Source of the DNA: Malania oleifera | Lineage: Eukaryota > Streptophyta > Magnoliopsida > Santalales > Ximeniaceae | DNA length: 64,000 nt | NCBI RefSeq assembly: GCF_029873635.1 | Contig: NC_080419.1 | Span: forward strand, 73,892,597-73,956,596 | Direction of reading: 5' to 3' | In this document: positions 46,262-57,165 of the stretch, one piece after another | Layout of the letters: every line of letters starts with the position of its first letter | Position numbering within the stretch: position 1 is the stretch's first letter | Notes under the pieces: model-generated | Databases searched by the model: none | What the model was told of the DNA's origin: nothing | What the model saw: only the letters and a program-made list of their open reading frames with translations | Program-made: the position numbers and the translations under genes

Positions 46262-46740
46262 ACTACATAGAGGATATAATATTTGGTGCTACAAATGAAC
46301 ATCTATGTCAATAATTTGCAAAGTGTATGCAAGAAGAATTTGAAATGAGCATGATGGGAGAGTTAAACTACATTCTTGGCTTACAAATTAAAAATGCAAA
46401 GAATGGGACTTTTTTAAGTCAATACAAATATATAAAAGAAATGATACTAAAATTCGGTATGGAAAATAGTAAACTCATAGGAACACCTGTGAGTACCACC
46501 ATCAACCTAGACAAAGATGAAAAGGGAAAATCCGTAGACACAAAGCACTATATAGGTATGATTAGAAGTCTATTATATCTAACATCTAGTGGATCCAACA
46601 TAATGTTTAGTGTGTGTATGTGTGCCCGTTTTCAATCAGAACCTAAGGAATCACACCAAATAGCTATTAAGAGAATCCTAAGATACTTAATAGGCACTAT
46701 GGACTTAGGGCTATGGTATCCTAAGGACACTAATTTTTAA
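46262..46740 (+). pseudogene. copia reverse transcriptase, second half (copia-2)
   Basis: After the copy of the target site the frame continues IEDIIFGATNEHLCQ, so the catalytic YVDD of copia-2 reads Y-I-E-D with one Asp changed to Glu. Then MSMMGELNYILGLQIKNAK and MENSKLIGTPVSTT, MIRSLLYLTSSGSNIMFSVCMCARFQ, stop at 46,738-46,740. Confidence 0.93.
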
Positions 46741-47203
46741 ATGATCAGTTATTTAGATGCGGACTATACCATATGTAAAATAGATATAAAAAGTACAAGT
46801 GGCACATGCCACTTCTTAGGAAGACCTTTAGTTTATTGGTTTTCTAAGAAACAAAACTCTGTGGCTTTGTCAACTGTTAATGTTGAATATGTAGCAGCTA
46901 GGAGTTGTTGTGCGCAAACACTATACATGAAACAACAATTAAGAGACTTCAATTTGAAATACACAACTATACCAATTAAGTGTGATAGTACCAACGTGAT
47001 TAACATATCTAAAATTCCTAACCATGTACATTGACATAAGACACCACTTCCTAAGAGATCATGTTCAAAAAGAAGACATCATTCTAGAATTCATCGATAC
47101 AAAGGATCAATGGGCTAATATTTTCACTAAACCTATCTCAAAATATAGATTTGTAACCATTAGAAGAGAGCTTGGTCTACTACATAGTAGAGAAACTAAC
47201 TAA
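46741..47203 (+). pseudogene. copia RNase H (copia-2)
   Basis: YLDADYTICKIDIKSTSGTCHFLG (first Asp), NVEYVAARSCCAQTLYMKQQL (Glu region), IKCDSTNVINISKIPNHVH then a frame change at about 47,030, [30 protein letters not shown], ending LGLLHSRETN-stop at 47,201-47,203. Confidence 0.9.
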
Positions 47204-48216
47204 AAGGAAAAAGCTTAAAGGAAAATCTACAGTTAACGAACTGACTCTAAGGTTAGCCGACTAACTGAAGAAGTTTCTTTGTGGAATAAAGGCCAGTCAG
47301 CAATTGACCCTAAGGTCAGCCACTAACTGAGATAATTTTTCTTGGACTAGAGAGCAATCAGCCAACTAACCCTAAGGTCAGCCGACTGACTAACAGAGCA
47401 ACCCTAGACTTGTTTATACAACTCAAGCCATTTGTGTGATCAGTCAACTAACCTAGGGTTTGTCTCTTCATGTGCTCTAAGGTTGTTTTGGCGTGTGCTT
47501 TGTATGACACAACACTTAACTTGGTTGCTTTATTTGAATAAATAGACTTCATGCCTACGTGATATGCAACATGCTACATGTGTATGTTTTAAAAATGGGC
47601 ATCTTGAAATCTTTAAAGAAAATGAAAATATTAATGATTTATGGCTCCTTATATTTTTGAAAATCTGAGCATAAAGTTATTAAGCATGCTTTAGAAACAT
47701 TAAGTTTGACATGACTTGATTATGTCTTGACCATGTATGCTTATGATGGATCACATGAATAAATGAAAAATTGTCATTAATGAGCAGTGCATGATATGAC
47801 ATCAGCATTAGTATCTAATAAGTATATTGGAATCCATGAACATACCATTTGGTATCACTTGGCATTTAAGCAATATAGCATAATTATGAGCATGTAATGA
47901 TATTGATAATATTGCCATGATTTTGGTATTTGAATGATGAATTATGAATGACATAAAAGATTTTTGAAGTATTTTTCGCAAATATAAATGTTGTATCTTA
48001 CTCTTTTTGATTGATGTCAAAAGAAAGAGTAGTATTTGAGCAAAAATTGAGCATGATATTGTATGATATTTATGATGAGCATGATATTGTATGTTATTTA
48101 TGATAAGCATGATATTGTAGACCACAAATATTGTAAGAGGGAGTAGAACAATGCTTGTTGTAAGGGGAAGTCTTTTTAAGGCTTACTCATATTTTTCCTC
48201 CTCATTTGTCATCATC
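47204..48216 (+). other. 3' untranslated region of copia-2 with palindrome-like repeats
   Basis: Non-coding. At about 47,230-47,465 it carries CTAAGGTCAGCCGACTGAC-like repeats matching the palindrome core of this element's own U3 (21,555-21,900). The rest is AT-rich, with a GCATGATATTGTATG motif repeated near 48,050-48,115. Confidence 0.7.
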
Positions 48217-48230
48217 AAAAAGGGGGAGAT
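48217..48230 (+). other. Polypurine tract of copia-2
   Basis: AAAAAGGGGGAGAT immediately before the LTR start TGTTGGCC, preceded by TGTCATCATC as in other Sirevirus-like elements. Confidence 0.9.
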
Positions 48231-50222
48231 TGTTGGCCTAATTGAGCTTTTCAATCTTGTTTGATGATAACAAAATGAAGGATGCTTTAACATGTGTTGT
48301 TGAGTGGTTCTATTTCAGGTTTAAGTAAAATGACAGTCACGGTTAATCATGGAAGTAAGCTGGAGATCAATGTCAATCAAGTGAAAGTCTCTCAGTATAT
48401 TGAAGTAATGAACGAAAAATAAAGAGCTTAAAGGCCAAGCAGATCTTGAAGTGAAAAGTGAACCTCAAGAGGCTGCAAGACTTAGTGATTAAATAGGTCA
48501 TGCTTAGAAAGATACTTGTAAGTACTTCAAGTCATTACTATTTAGATATGTGAAGCTCCTTAAGATACAAAGACTTAGAGACCAACACTTGAAAAACTCT
48601 TGAAAATACTTTTGAAAAGTTATAATTAAGTTTTTCAAATAAACTAGACTTTAAAGATAAAAAAATAGAAAATATTTGAAAAGAGAGGACTGCCCAACCA
48701 ACTGACTCGATAAACTAAAAGTACCCAACCGACTGACCATATTTAAACGTGGTTCAGTCAGCCGACTAATAAGAAACCTTCAGCAAAGTTAACTATCCAG
48801 CCGATAGACTCAATGAACTGAAAACGCCCAGCCAACTGACAATGCCTAGCCTACTGAATATTTTGAACTTGGTTCAGTCAGTCGACTGATAATTTATCAG
48901 AATTAATTTTTGAGAGACAGAATGGTATCAGCCGCCTGTCCAGTGGACTGACTAGTACAAAAAATTATCCAGTCGAGTAGGTCAGCCGATGGATTCTATA
49001 GGGAATTTTTAAAATTCAAACCTATAAGAAGATTTTCAAAATTGATTCCTTGATTTAATATCTTTTGAAAAGTTACCTAAATGCTTTGCGTTAAATGAGG
49101 AAACTTTTCTTTAAAAATTCTATAAATACCTCCCTTGCTTAATGAAAAAATACATAGAAGCAATACACGATTTGTATGCTAAAACTATCCTAAAGCTCAT
49201 TTTTACTCACACCTTTTGCTGGGGGAAAACTTTATGAAATTACTGAATTGAAAATAAAGGGTTGGTTTTGAGTTGCATCTAAATCTTTAAGGAAGAATCA
49301 TTGGTGACTTCTAACCTTGAGCTTCACATTTTCTATTTAGTTTTGGTTTTGAAGTATGATTTAGAATTTAACTTGTATAACTTGCTCTATTTTTAAGAGT
49401 GTTTTTGTACGCATATATTCATTCCTTTCTACTAGATCTTTGACGGTTCAAGGTATTGTTGAATCGTTGGACCAAGCATAAGTTATTGCTTGTAGAGGTT
49501 TCTCTTCCTGAAAAGTAGGGTGATTATTGTAAAGTTTTTGTTCCACCCAGAAGGAACAAGGTATAGTGAAATCTTTAGGTGGTTGACCTAAGGCAAGGAC
49601 ATAGGCTGGGGTAAGTTGAACCTCGTAAAAGCTATTTTTTCACTCTCTTTCCCTTACTCTCTTTAAATTTCATAAAAAATATAAACTACATAGATGTTGT
49701 AATTCTTTTAATTATAAAAATAACACACATTGGAAATTAAATAAACCAACGCCTAATTTGTTCTTGGGCTTGCAGAAACCAAAAGGGAGTACGTTGGCTA
49801 ATTGATATTTTGCGGAAACCACAAGGGAGTACGTTGATTAGTTAACAACCCAAAACCTATTAGCTGAAGGTCTATTTAAATTCTGATCTTGAAAAATAGT
49901 TTGGATGTTATTTTAATTTTCAGTTCAAAAGCCTGCTACGGGACTTGTACTTTCATATACAGGGCTGCTGAATATTGAAAATTTAAAATTAATTACTTGT
50001 GTTGTGGTTGTTTTGCTTGAACAATTAATTTATTGGTTGTGTTTGTTGTGGTTGTGGATTGAATTATAGAACTTGGTGCTTGTGTGGATTGCCTAATCAA
50101 TAAGAACAAAAGAAGTCTTTAAAGGATTGTAAAAAGTCAAGAACTTTTAAAAAGACTAAGGATTTTTAAATAACCCAATTACCCCCCCCCCCCCCCTTCT
50201 TGGGACTACACCTTAGGTTTCA
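48231..50222 (+). repeat. 3' LTR of copia-2
   Basis: TGTTGGCCTAATTGAGC … CTTAGGTTTCA; 1,992 bp. TATAAATA at 49,121-49,128, CAGCCGACTGA palindromes at about 48,690-48,990. A run of about 16 C near 50,182-50,197 replaces the shorter CCCCCC of the 5' LTR. Confidence 0.93.
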
Positions 50223-50227
50223 TTTGG

Positions 50228-51411
50228 GGTTAAAATAGGGTTAATTTTCTTAAACTCTTTTAAAACAATTTTAATAATTCCCTTGGTGTCCTCGACGGTC
50301 ATAATTCTTCCCATGTCTATAAATATGGCTTCATTTGCACAACTTAAACTAAGATTAGGAATTTTATTAAGAAAAATATCCTTTGAATTTTTGAGAGCCT
50401 TTTCTTCATATACTAAGCCAAATACTCGTCATTTTACTATTCCTTTGCAAAATCTTTTTGAGTGAGTATATCTTGAGGGATCCTACAAAACTATAGCTCT
50501 CATTGTTTTGATTGTGTGATTGTTTTTCGATTGAGAGTTTAGCCCAAAGTTTTTGCCCTTGAATTAATCAATAAATCCATTGTGTAGGGAAAACTTGGTA
50601 GCTTGTGAGTCTTAGCAGTTGTATTGCAAGACTCCTAAGCTTGTATTGTGATTTGTGAAGAAAAATATTCACAAGCTTATACTCAAATATCTCTTATGCA
50701 TAATATTTTCGAAAATAATTTTTGAGATATTTGATCATTATATTTGGATATCTTTGAAACCCTACTTGTGATTGAGGTATATTGATAAATTGTTTCAAAG
50801 ATAGTTTGAGAATACACTATTGCACTTGATTGCCTATTGACATTAGATTGAGTGTGATTACACTTCACTGGCACTGAGCTTATAGTTCATATCCGTGTGC
50901 TGTGCATTGATTGATATTGGTATATATCTGCTCATTAGAGAAGCATTTAAATTGTACGCAATTTCATATTGATTATTGTATTCTAGGTGTGGACTTGAAG
51001 AGGGAGACTTGCCTTGTGAAAAGTCTCAAAGTGGTTCAGACTCAGTTAATAGAACTAGGTGCATGATCCTGGTAAGGTGTTGTAAACGGTGTCGTTCCAC
51101 TCGTTAAGTGAGCAATAATTGTAATCCTTTGGCTTGCGAGTTGAGGCGGGGATATAGGCAGTATTAGCCAAATCCCGATAACATATCGTGAGTCTATTAT
51201 TATTTTCCAGCACTTTATATTTTTGCACATGTATGTTTTATTTAATAGATTGTGAATGCTACATATGATTTAATTTCTGCATATCATTATTTGCGCAATT
51301 GGTATATGATTAGAAAGACCTTAGGTTGTGTATTACTAATATCTAATTAAACCTAGGATGATGTTTTTTAAAACTCCAATTCACCCCCTTGGGAATATAC
51401 TAATTCCAATA
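50228..51411 (+). repeat. 5' LTR of copia-3, right part
   Basis: Continues the LTR cut at 21,084: GTGTCCTCGACGGTCATAAT, TATAAATA (50,318-50,325), and the TTCACCCCCTTGGG stretch before the end CCAATA. The end is fixed by the primer site at 51,414. Confidence 0.87.
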
Positions 51412-51413
51412 AT

Positions 51414-51426
51414 TGGTATTAGAGCC
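51414..51426 (+). other. Primer binding site of copia-3
   Basis: TGGTATTAGAGCC, one change from TGGTATCAGAGCC, two bases after the LTR end. Confidence 0.87.
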
Positions 51427-52175
51427 TCGTTGCATAGACTTAAATGTTTTTGCAAAAGATCGCAATGGCTCACATTGGTGTATCCCCATTCGACGAGGGT
51501 TAGTCACCTTCTTGCCCTCCTCTATTTTGTGGTTTCAATTACACCTAATGGAAAATCAAAATGAACATTTTATAAAATCTATGGACTGGAGGGCCTGGCA
51601 GGCGATTGATAAAGGAATTTGTATACTAGTAGTTGAAAATGATAATAGTTTAATGCATGCAAATTCACATGCCATGAATTTACTGTATTGCGCTTTAGAA
51701 TCTAATATTCTACTTGAGATTATGAAATGTTCTAGTGCAAAAGAAATCTGAGATGAGGTAGAAAAGAAATATAGAAAGTCCAAATAGAAGGAGATCACTC
51801 ATCCAAATGCTCCAAGCTCATATGATCAGGAGGAGGTAAATCATGGGCTAGCAATTTCAATAGACACAGAGGTATATGATTCTTACTCTGCCTCATTTAC
51901 AGATTCGTGAAATAAAGCATGTGATGATTCTGATGCTGAATTCTATAATATATTACATGCTGAATCATCTATTAAATATAATGATAGTTCTGTTAATAAT
52001 GCATACGATGATTCTTATAAAAAATTTTGTGATATATCTTATGATGAATCATCGATTGTGTTTGATGATGATACTGTATGCATTAGTTCATAAGATATTT
52101 ATAGAGATAAATCTTGTATTGAATGGACAACTAGAAAATGATTCATTTAAAATTCATAAATCTCTAGTTAGAATG
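51427..52175 (+). pseudogene. copia gag N-terminal part (copia-3)
   Basis: MENQNEHFIKSMDWRAWQAIDKG and NLLYCALESNILLEIMKCSSAKEI-stop match the gag start of copia-2 (MDWKAW, NALYCALDANEF). After several stops an Asp/Ser-rich stretch follows. Cut at 52,176 by the copia-4 LTR; the rest is beyond the window. Confidence 0.82.
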
Positions 52176-52585
52176 TGTTGAACTAGGTGTAATCCCAAGA
52201 GGGGGGGTGAATTGGGTATTTTAAAAATTCTTTGAATCTATTTACCACTTAATCCCTACTTGTATATTTATCAACCAATCTTAGGGATTTATAACAAACA
52301 AAAATTTCAATTTACCAATGAGTTCTTATTACCCAATTGATTATGTGCAATGTTATTCAACCTACACACGCAATATGAACGATTTAAATGTAGTGCTGAA
52401 AGTATAAAGTAAAGGGAAGAGAGAAGACAAACACAGTTTCTACGAGGTTCAGCCAACTCAGTCTACTTCCTTGCCTTGAGCAACCACTCAAGGATTTCAC
52501 TAAAATCTCTACTCCTTAAATTGGGATGGAGCTTCCCTTACAATCCTCAGCTTACAAGAGGTACAACTCCCTCCTACTCCGCTGC
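52176..52585 (-). repeat. 3' LTR of copia-4, left part
   Basis: TGTTGAACTAGGTGTAATCC plus the G-run and GGTGAATTGGG typical of this LTR family. Interrupted by the CACTA element at 52,586 (TGC at 52,583-52,585 is its target duplication) and resumed at 58,529. GAATG (52,171-52,175) is the likely target duplication of copia-4. Confidence 0.88.
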
Positions 52586-52599
52586 CACTACAAAAAATC

Positions 52600-53130
52600 A
52601 AGGTATTAGTGACAGATCAAATCTATCACTAATAGTCATAAATTCGTCACTAATAGTATTAGTGACGAATTTATGAGTATTAGTAATGATTTTAAATTAG
52701 TTACTATATCTGCCGTTACTAATAATTATTAGTGACGAATTTTGAAATCGTCACTAATAATATAGTATTAGTGACAGATTATAACCGTCACTAAAACTCT
52801 AATACCGTCACTATAAATTCTACATCGGTTCGGTTCAAAATCGTCACTAATAGTAGAATATTAGTGACGAATTTCAAAATCGTCACTAATAGTATAGTAT
52901 TAGTGAAGGATTCAAAGAGCATTAGTGATGATTTTGAAATTTGTCACTAATACCCTACTATTAGTGACGGTTTTAAATTCTTTACTAATACTATACTATT
53001 AGTGACGATTTTGAAATTCATTACTAATACCCTACTATTAATGATAGTTTTGAATCCTTCAATAATACTTAAAATATGGACAATTATTAGTGATGATTTT
53101 AAAACCGTCACTAATAATTTTTAAATTATT
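52600..53130. repeat. Left subterminal inverted-repeat region of CACTA element
   Basis: About ten pairs of ATTAGTGACGA / TCGTCACTAAT in head-to-head order, able to fold into hairpins. In En/Spm elements the transposase binds repeated subterminal motifs; these are the obvious candidates. Confidence 0.88.
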
Positions 53131-53880
53131 AATTTTTTAAATTATTAATTTCTGTAAAAATGTGTAATTACATTTTCGTGTACATAACATTAAACCATAA
53201 TTACTACAAAATTCATAAATTATTCAAAATTCTAATTCAAATACAAATACATTATGCAAATTCAATTAAAATACAAAAATTCCATACATTCAGATAACAA
53301 AAAAAACACAAAAAAAAAAAATCAAATTCAAATACAAATACATTATACAAATTAAAATTAAAATATACAAATTCCATTTGTTCATAGAACAAAAAAAATA
53401 AACAGTAGCTACATCCGACTGTAGTGCATGGCATCGTGCTGATGTTATGACAGCTGCAAACCCTACAAATTAAGAATTATAAAAAAAAATGAGTATACAA
53501 TTTTTGAACATATACGTATACGTACTATAAGTATCAATGATTTGATAGCAAAATAATCGAATATTCGGATATAGTTAAAAAAAAATGATACAATTTTAAA
53601 TAGCTAAGTTTTATTAGTTTAGAAAAAAATTGGTAGCACTTCATCTATAAATAGGACATTTTCCATAAAGATATGCTCCAAACCTGGGTGTTTACAATAA
53701 ACAGTTCACAATAATCCAACTAGTATTGAATTTTATGAGTGCACAAGAGCCTTCATATAATAAGACATTAAATAATGTAATGTGTTCATGCATCCCACAA
53801 ATAATTTATGTGAGAATATTGTTTTATGGAAAAATAAAATGTGATGTTCATGGTTTGCATGGCTTCCTTAGGACTCAAAA
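53131..53880. other. CACTA interior, AT-rich, no recognised gene
   Basis: AT-rich, with AAATACAAATACATTATxCAAATT repeated at 53,238 and 53,331. On the minus strand a GGGTTTGCAG acceptor-like site near 53,450-53,460 precedes a short open stretch; I do not recognise a product. Confidence 0.5.
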
Positions 53881-54720
53881 ACAACTATAATAATTAAATA
53901 ATATAAATAAGTCAATGTTTGATAGAATTTTCACTTAACATATGCAAAAGTAAATTTAGAGATGAAGTTCAAAATTCATTTGAACTTCACTCATCTTTTC
54001 AAAAATGTTTTAACATTCAGTACACTATAATCATTCTCACAAATATGATACATGGCTTTAATTATTTTCGAAAAAATTCAACAAATTTCAGCAGCATGTC
54101 ATCTGTAAATAGAACATTTTCCAAACCTGAAAGTCACAAAAGCATGCAATTCAAAAGATTTTTGCATTACATATGTCATTTAAATTAAGACATGCAACAA
54201 CTTTAAAGTATATCTACCAGCAGGTAATACACATCACTGCATCAGTCATGCAGGTGGCGTTCAAATCAAGCATGCAGTCCTAATGTCCATTACCAGCATG
54301 CAGTTTATAAGATATATCAATCTAGGATGAAGATCAATCTTCTTTTATTATTCACTCATCCTTTAAAAAAAAAAAAAATTAGCATGCATTATATCATAAT
54401 CATTTTAGCACATGTTTCATGGACTTTGATAATTTTTGAAAAAATATAACAAAATTTCAACAACATACCCTCTGTAGATAGAACATTTTCCCATCCTGTA
54501 TATCACAAAAACATGCACCAGATATCCTAGGAGTTTCTACAGCATCCAATTCACAAGACGTTGCATCAGCCATGCAGGTGACATTTAGATAAAATAGCAT
54601 GCGCCTTTAGATCCACTACCAGCATGCAATACACAATACTGCATCAGCCATGTAGTTAGCGTTCCATACAAACAGCATGCAATCCAGTAACTCAAAAGCA
54701 TTTAAATAGAAATGACTATC
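53881..54720. repeat. Diverged duplications in CACTA interior
   Basis: The phrase AGCATGTCATCTGTAAATAG plus AACATTTTCC (about 54,090) recurs near 54,470 and weakly near 53,640. CATCAGxCATGCAGGTG plus AGCATGC recurs at about 54,240, 54,567 and 54,643. This suggests an old ~370-bp tandem duplication with smaller repeats inside. Confidence 0.6.
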
Positions 54721-55728
54721 CATCAGATAATATAAGCATTAAGCAAAAATAGGATAGTAAGAGTTCAATGCAGTGATCAAAAGCTAACTATCCATCAGAT
54801 GAATTTAATCAATCAGCAATATATGCAGAACTAAGGAAACCTTGCCCCAAGCCTTCTAGCTTTATAACCATATGTGCTTTATATGCAGAGCTACATATAC
54901 AGCAAGAATATTATGAATTTTTTTTTTGGGTCATTTTTCTGCGTGAACCAATCCCAATATCATTGTCCAAATGGAATTACAGTTCTGAAACACACAAAAC
55001 CAAAGATTCAATATGGTTCAGTATATCAAACTAGCACAAACAAGCACTACAACCATAACATAGTGATATAAGCCTTATCAGTCATCAGATGGGAAAAAAA
55101 ATACACCATTCATTGTTTTCAAATATGCTTTTGTTTTGCCCTGAATCCTCTTCCACACACGACATGATTTTTGCATTCCATTCAATAATTACCTAAACCT
55201 TTTCGTTAATGTCAACACAGCTACAGACTTATTTAATAGTTAAATAATTATAGGAAATTAGTAGAACTGCCTAGATTTTCCATAAAAAAATTTTAATCAC
55301 TAAATGCACATTCTTAAGCTATCCTTTTCCGTCACAATTTATAATATAATTCAGTTTACACCATTGATTCGCTTCACCAACCTAGAGCATCAGGACCACA
55401 AAACTCTCAATTGTGAAGGAAACATTCAAAGCCCCATCCTCGCTCAATTGAATATTGACAATTTAGATTTTCATAAAACCATTGAAAACATTCGTAGACA
55501 ACACCCTAATTTAAGTTTAAAACTATATCCCAAAAGGCACCACCCACTTATTTAAATTTCTCAAATCTTCCTACATGATACAAGGCCTTGCATAGAATGG
55601 GCAAATTCAAAAATTCATGAAAAATCAGCCAAACATGGCCTGGCCTCATATCACTAGCATATCCTGCTTACATATTCTCATAGAATACAGCCAAAACACC
55701 AAAAAACCTATGACAACAAGACACATAC
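54721..55728. other. CACTA interior, intron-like, no recognised gene
   Basis: AT-rich with scattered short open stretches on both strands. One of 83 codons (55,304-55,555, plus) has no recognisable motif and ordinary composition, so I do not call it. If the minus-strand exon upstream was captured with its gene context, this would be its downstream intron. Confidence 0.45.
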
Positions 55729-55792
55729 CTTATTAATGGCAAGAATTTGTCCTTTGCTCTTCTTAACTTTCTTCATCTTCCTCAAAAAATAC
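55729..55792 (-). pseudogene. Captured exon of ribosomal protein eL20 (RPL18a)
   Basis: The 64-bp segment translates as YFLRKMKKVKKSKGQILAIN-K after one leading G. This matches the (W)YFLRKLKKVKKSNGQ(V/M)LAIN block of plant 60S ribosomal protein L18a/eL20. It is bordered by TATTTAG before and GTATGT after, i.e. acceptor and donor consensus on the minus strand, and the leading G would complete the preceding Trp codon. Neighbouring eL20 exons were not found. A fragment carried by the transposon, not a working gene. Confidence 0.82.
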
Positions 55793-56381
55793 CTAAATAC
55801 ATAGAATGAGAAGGGAACCCCCAATATTAATGTGAATACATAGATAAATCTATAAAAAAACTACATATGTTGGTACTTATGTATGAATGTATTGATCTAC
55901 CCCATATACATATATCCTATCCTTCAAATGTATCAATCGAGATTCTTCAGATAAAGTAGCACATGTAATTACAAAACAGCAATGCCATTCAAAAATTTGT
56001 ACTCCTTGCTCTCAGAATGAAAGGACAATCTAACCAACAATCGCATTCCTTCTTAGACAACATATTGGCTTATGAATCAAAACAACATGGAATGCAAAAT
56101 CAAAAGAAATAAATTTATAATGCAAATTTGACAAAGTGGAAGTTTAATAAAACCAATAAATAAAATGAGAGTTATGAGCACACAGAGAAAAACCTACAAT
56201 GGACAACCAATCATGGACTTTTTCAAGCATGACCACTACAACAAATATTAGTGCACATGTCAAACATAACAAGATCTAGACCAACAACTGCAGATATTTG
56301 TAATAAAGAACAAATTATCTAAAAAATTAAGAAAAAAACAGGGGGAGTAGAGAAGCATAAGTTGTAAAGGAAGGAACATAC
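55793..56381 (-). other. Intron-like spacer between captured exons
   Basis: AT-rich, no coding signal recognised. It begins (minus strand) with the GTATGTTCC donor of the YrdC exon and ends with the TTTAG acceptor of the eL20 exon, so it could be spliced as one 589-bp intron joining the two. A CACTACAACAAATATTAGTG phrase at about 56,231 resembles a CACTA terminus but has no partner. Confidence 0.5.
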
Positions 56382-56497
56382 ATAGTGTTTGTGGGAATGA
56401 CCCCCACTGCTCCCTCTCTCAAAAGTTCAACAATTGGATCCAGTTTCCAACTGTCGACTCCTGATGGGCCAGCTTCAATGTAAAGCAAGCCATCCTC
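56382..56497 (-). pseudogene. Captured exon of a YrdC/Sua5-type (threonylcarbamoyl-AMP synthase-like) gene
   Basis: The 116-bp segment reads EDGLLYIEAGPSGVDSWKLD, followed by PIVELLREGAVGVIPTNTM. The ELLREGAVGVIPT(D/E)TVY block is the nucleotide-binding N-terminus of YrdC/Sua5 proteins, which make threonylcarbamoyl-AMP for the t6A tRNA modification. Acceptor ATATTAG precedes and donor GTATGT follows on the minus strand. The usual Asp/Glu of PTDTVY is Asn here. Only this exon is present. Confidence 0.82.
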
Positions 56498-57066
56498 CTA
56501 ATATTATTAACTCAACCACAGTAAGCAAAGTGAACCATCATGACTCCTAACATGGCAGCTAAATAAATAATCTAGAATGAAAACCTTTGTATTTGTTTGG
56601 TATCATTTATGAATTTTTTTACCCTCTCCATCGTCTCCACCACCTCCCTCATTGGCCCCTGTGCACCACCGCCGCTGCTGCCCTTAACACACCCTCAAAG
56701 GAAAAAAAATATGAAATATCTAAAGATCAATGCAAAATTTTTTTTCAAAAAAACATTACCGATTTTCGAAACGTGTTGAGGGATCTGCGAACAAGCGAAT
56801 TCGAAACTCTAAGCACGACTTGATAATTTTGCTGTAGCCACACGGCTCAATCTGCGTTCGAGTCCCGCTGAGTCAGCTCATTCAGAAACCTCAGCAAACA
56901 TACGAATCTAACATATCCGAATTCACAACCAAGTAAAGAGGAAATTTTAAAAAAAAATTTATGAAGAAGAAACCCTAAAAATAGTCATATCTGATGAAAT
57001 CTTATCCTTAAAAATATTAACTTCGGAAAACATCTTCACAACTGGTAATCAACGGATCTATTTGAT
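56498..57066 (-). other. Spacer with possible further captured exons
   Basis: Two open segments bordered by splice-like dinucleotides on the minus strand: 56,623-56,682 (GSSGGGAQGPMREVVETMER, then GTAAAA) and 56,760-56,851 (IEPCGYSKIIKSCLEFRIRL…, then GTAATG). I recognise neither protein. Both are more GC-rich than their surroundings. They may be exons of one of the captured genes or of another. Confidence 0.35.
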
Positions 57067-57165
57067 TCAAGAACTCGTGAACTTCCTGACGGCCTTCGTA
57101 CCCTCGTACACCGCATGCTTAGCCAACTTGCCAGGCAGAACAAGCCTGATGGTTGTCTAGATCTC
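57067..57165 (-). pseudogene. Captured histone H2B C-terminal fragment
   Basis: Codons give EI-stop-TTIRLVLPGKLAKHAVYEG and then TKAVRKFTSS-stop (stop at 57,067-57,069). This is the C-terminal helix region of plant H2B, (RE)[31 protein letters not shown]-type; the Gln codon has become TAG (57,157-57,159). The histone fold upstream is absent; instead a GC-rich sequence abuts it. The fragment cannot make a nucleosomal histone. Confidence 0.88.

Larger units (their letters stand above)
21085..50222 (+). mobile_element. Ty1/copia element copia-2 (Sirevirus-like), full length but heavily invaded
   Basis: Both LTRs begin TGTTGGCCTAA and end TAGGTTTCA. PBS, gag, integrase, RT, RNase H and polypurine tract lie between. 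TTTG flanks both ends (21,081-21,084 and 50,223-50,226), consistent with a target duplication. It carries three insertions: 22,875-25,005, 26,511-33,012 and 34,444-46,261. Protease and GAG-pre-integrase are missing. All domains are broken. Confidence 0.92.

Noticed and set aside
50160..50222. Run of C near the end of copia-2 3' LTR as a functional G-quadruplex or telomere-like element
   Set aside because: A single homopolymer run, shorter in the partner LTR; most simply slippage or a sequencing artefact.
55304..55555. 83-codon plus-strand open frame in the CACTA interior
   Set aside because: No recognisable domain, opposite strand to the captured exons, AT-rich composition as in its flanks.
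56225..56250. CACTACAACAAATATTAGTG as a nested CACTA terminus
   Set aside because: No matching inverted end with a 3-bp duplication was found inside the element; the phrase could arise from the subterminal motif.
57067..57165. A real H2B gene at this locus
   Set aside because: Only the last ~32 codons are present, with a stop in place of Gln, and the segment lies inside a transposon with GC-rich non-H2B sequence upstream.
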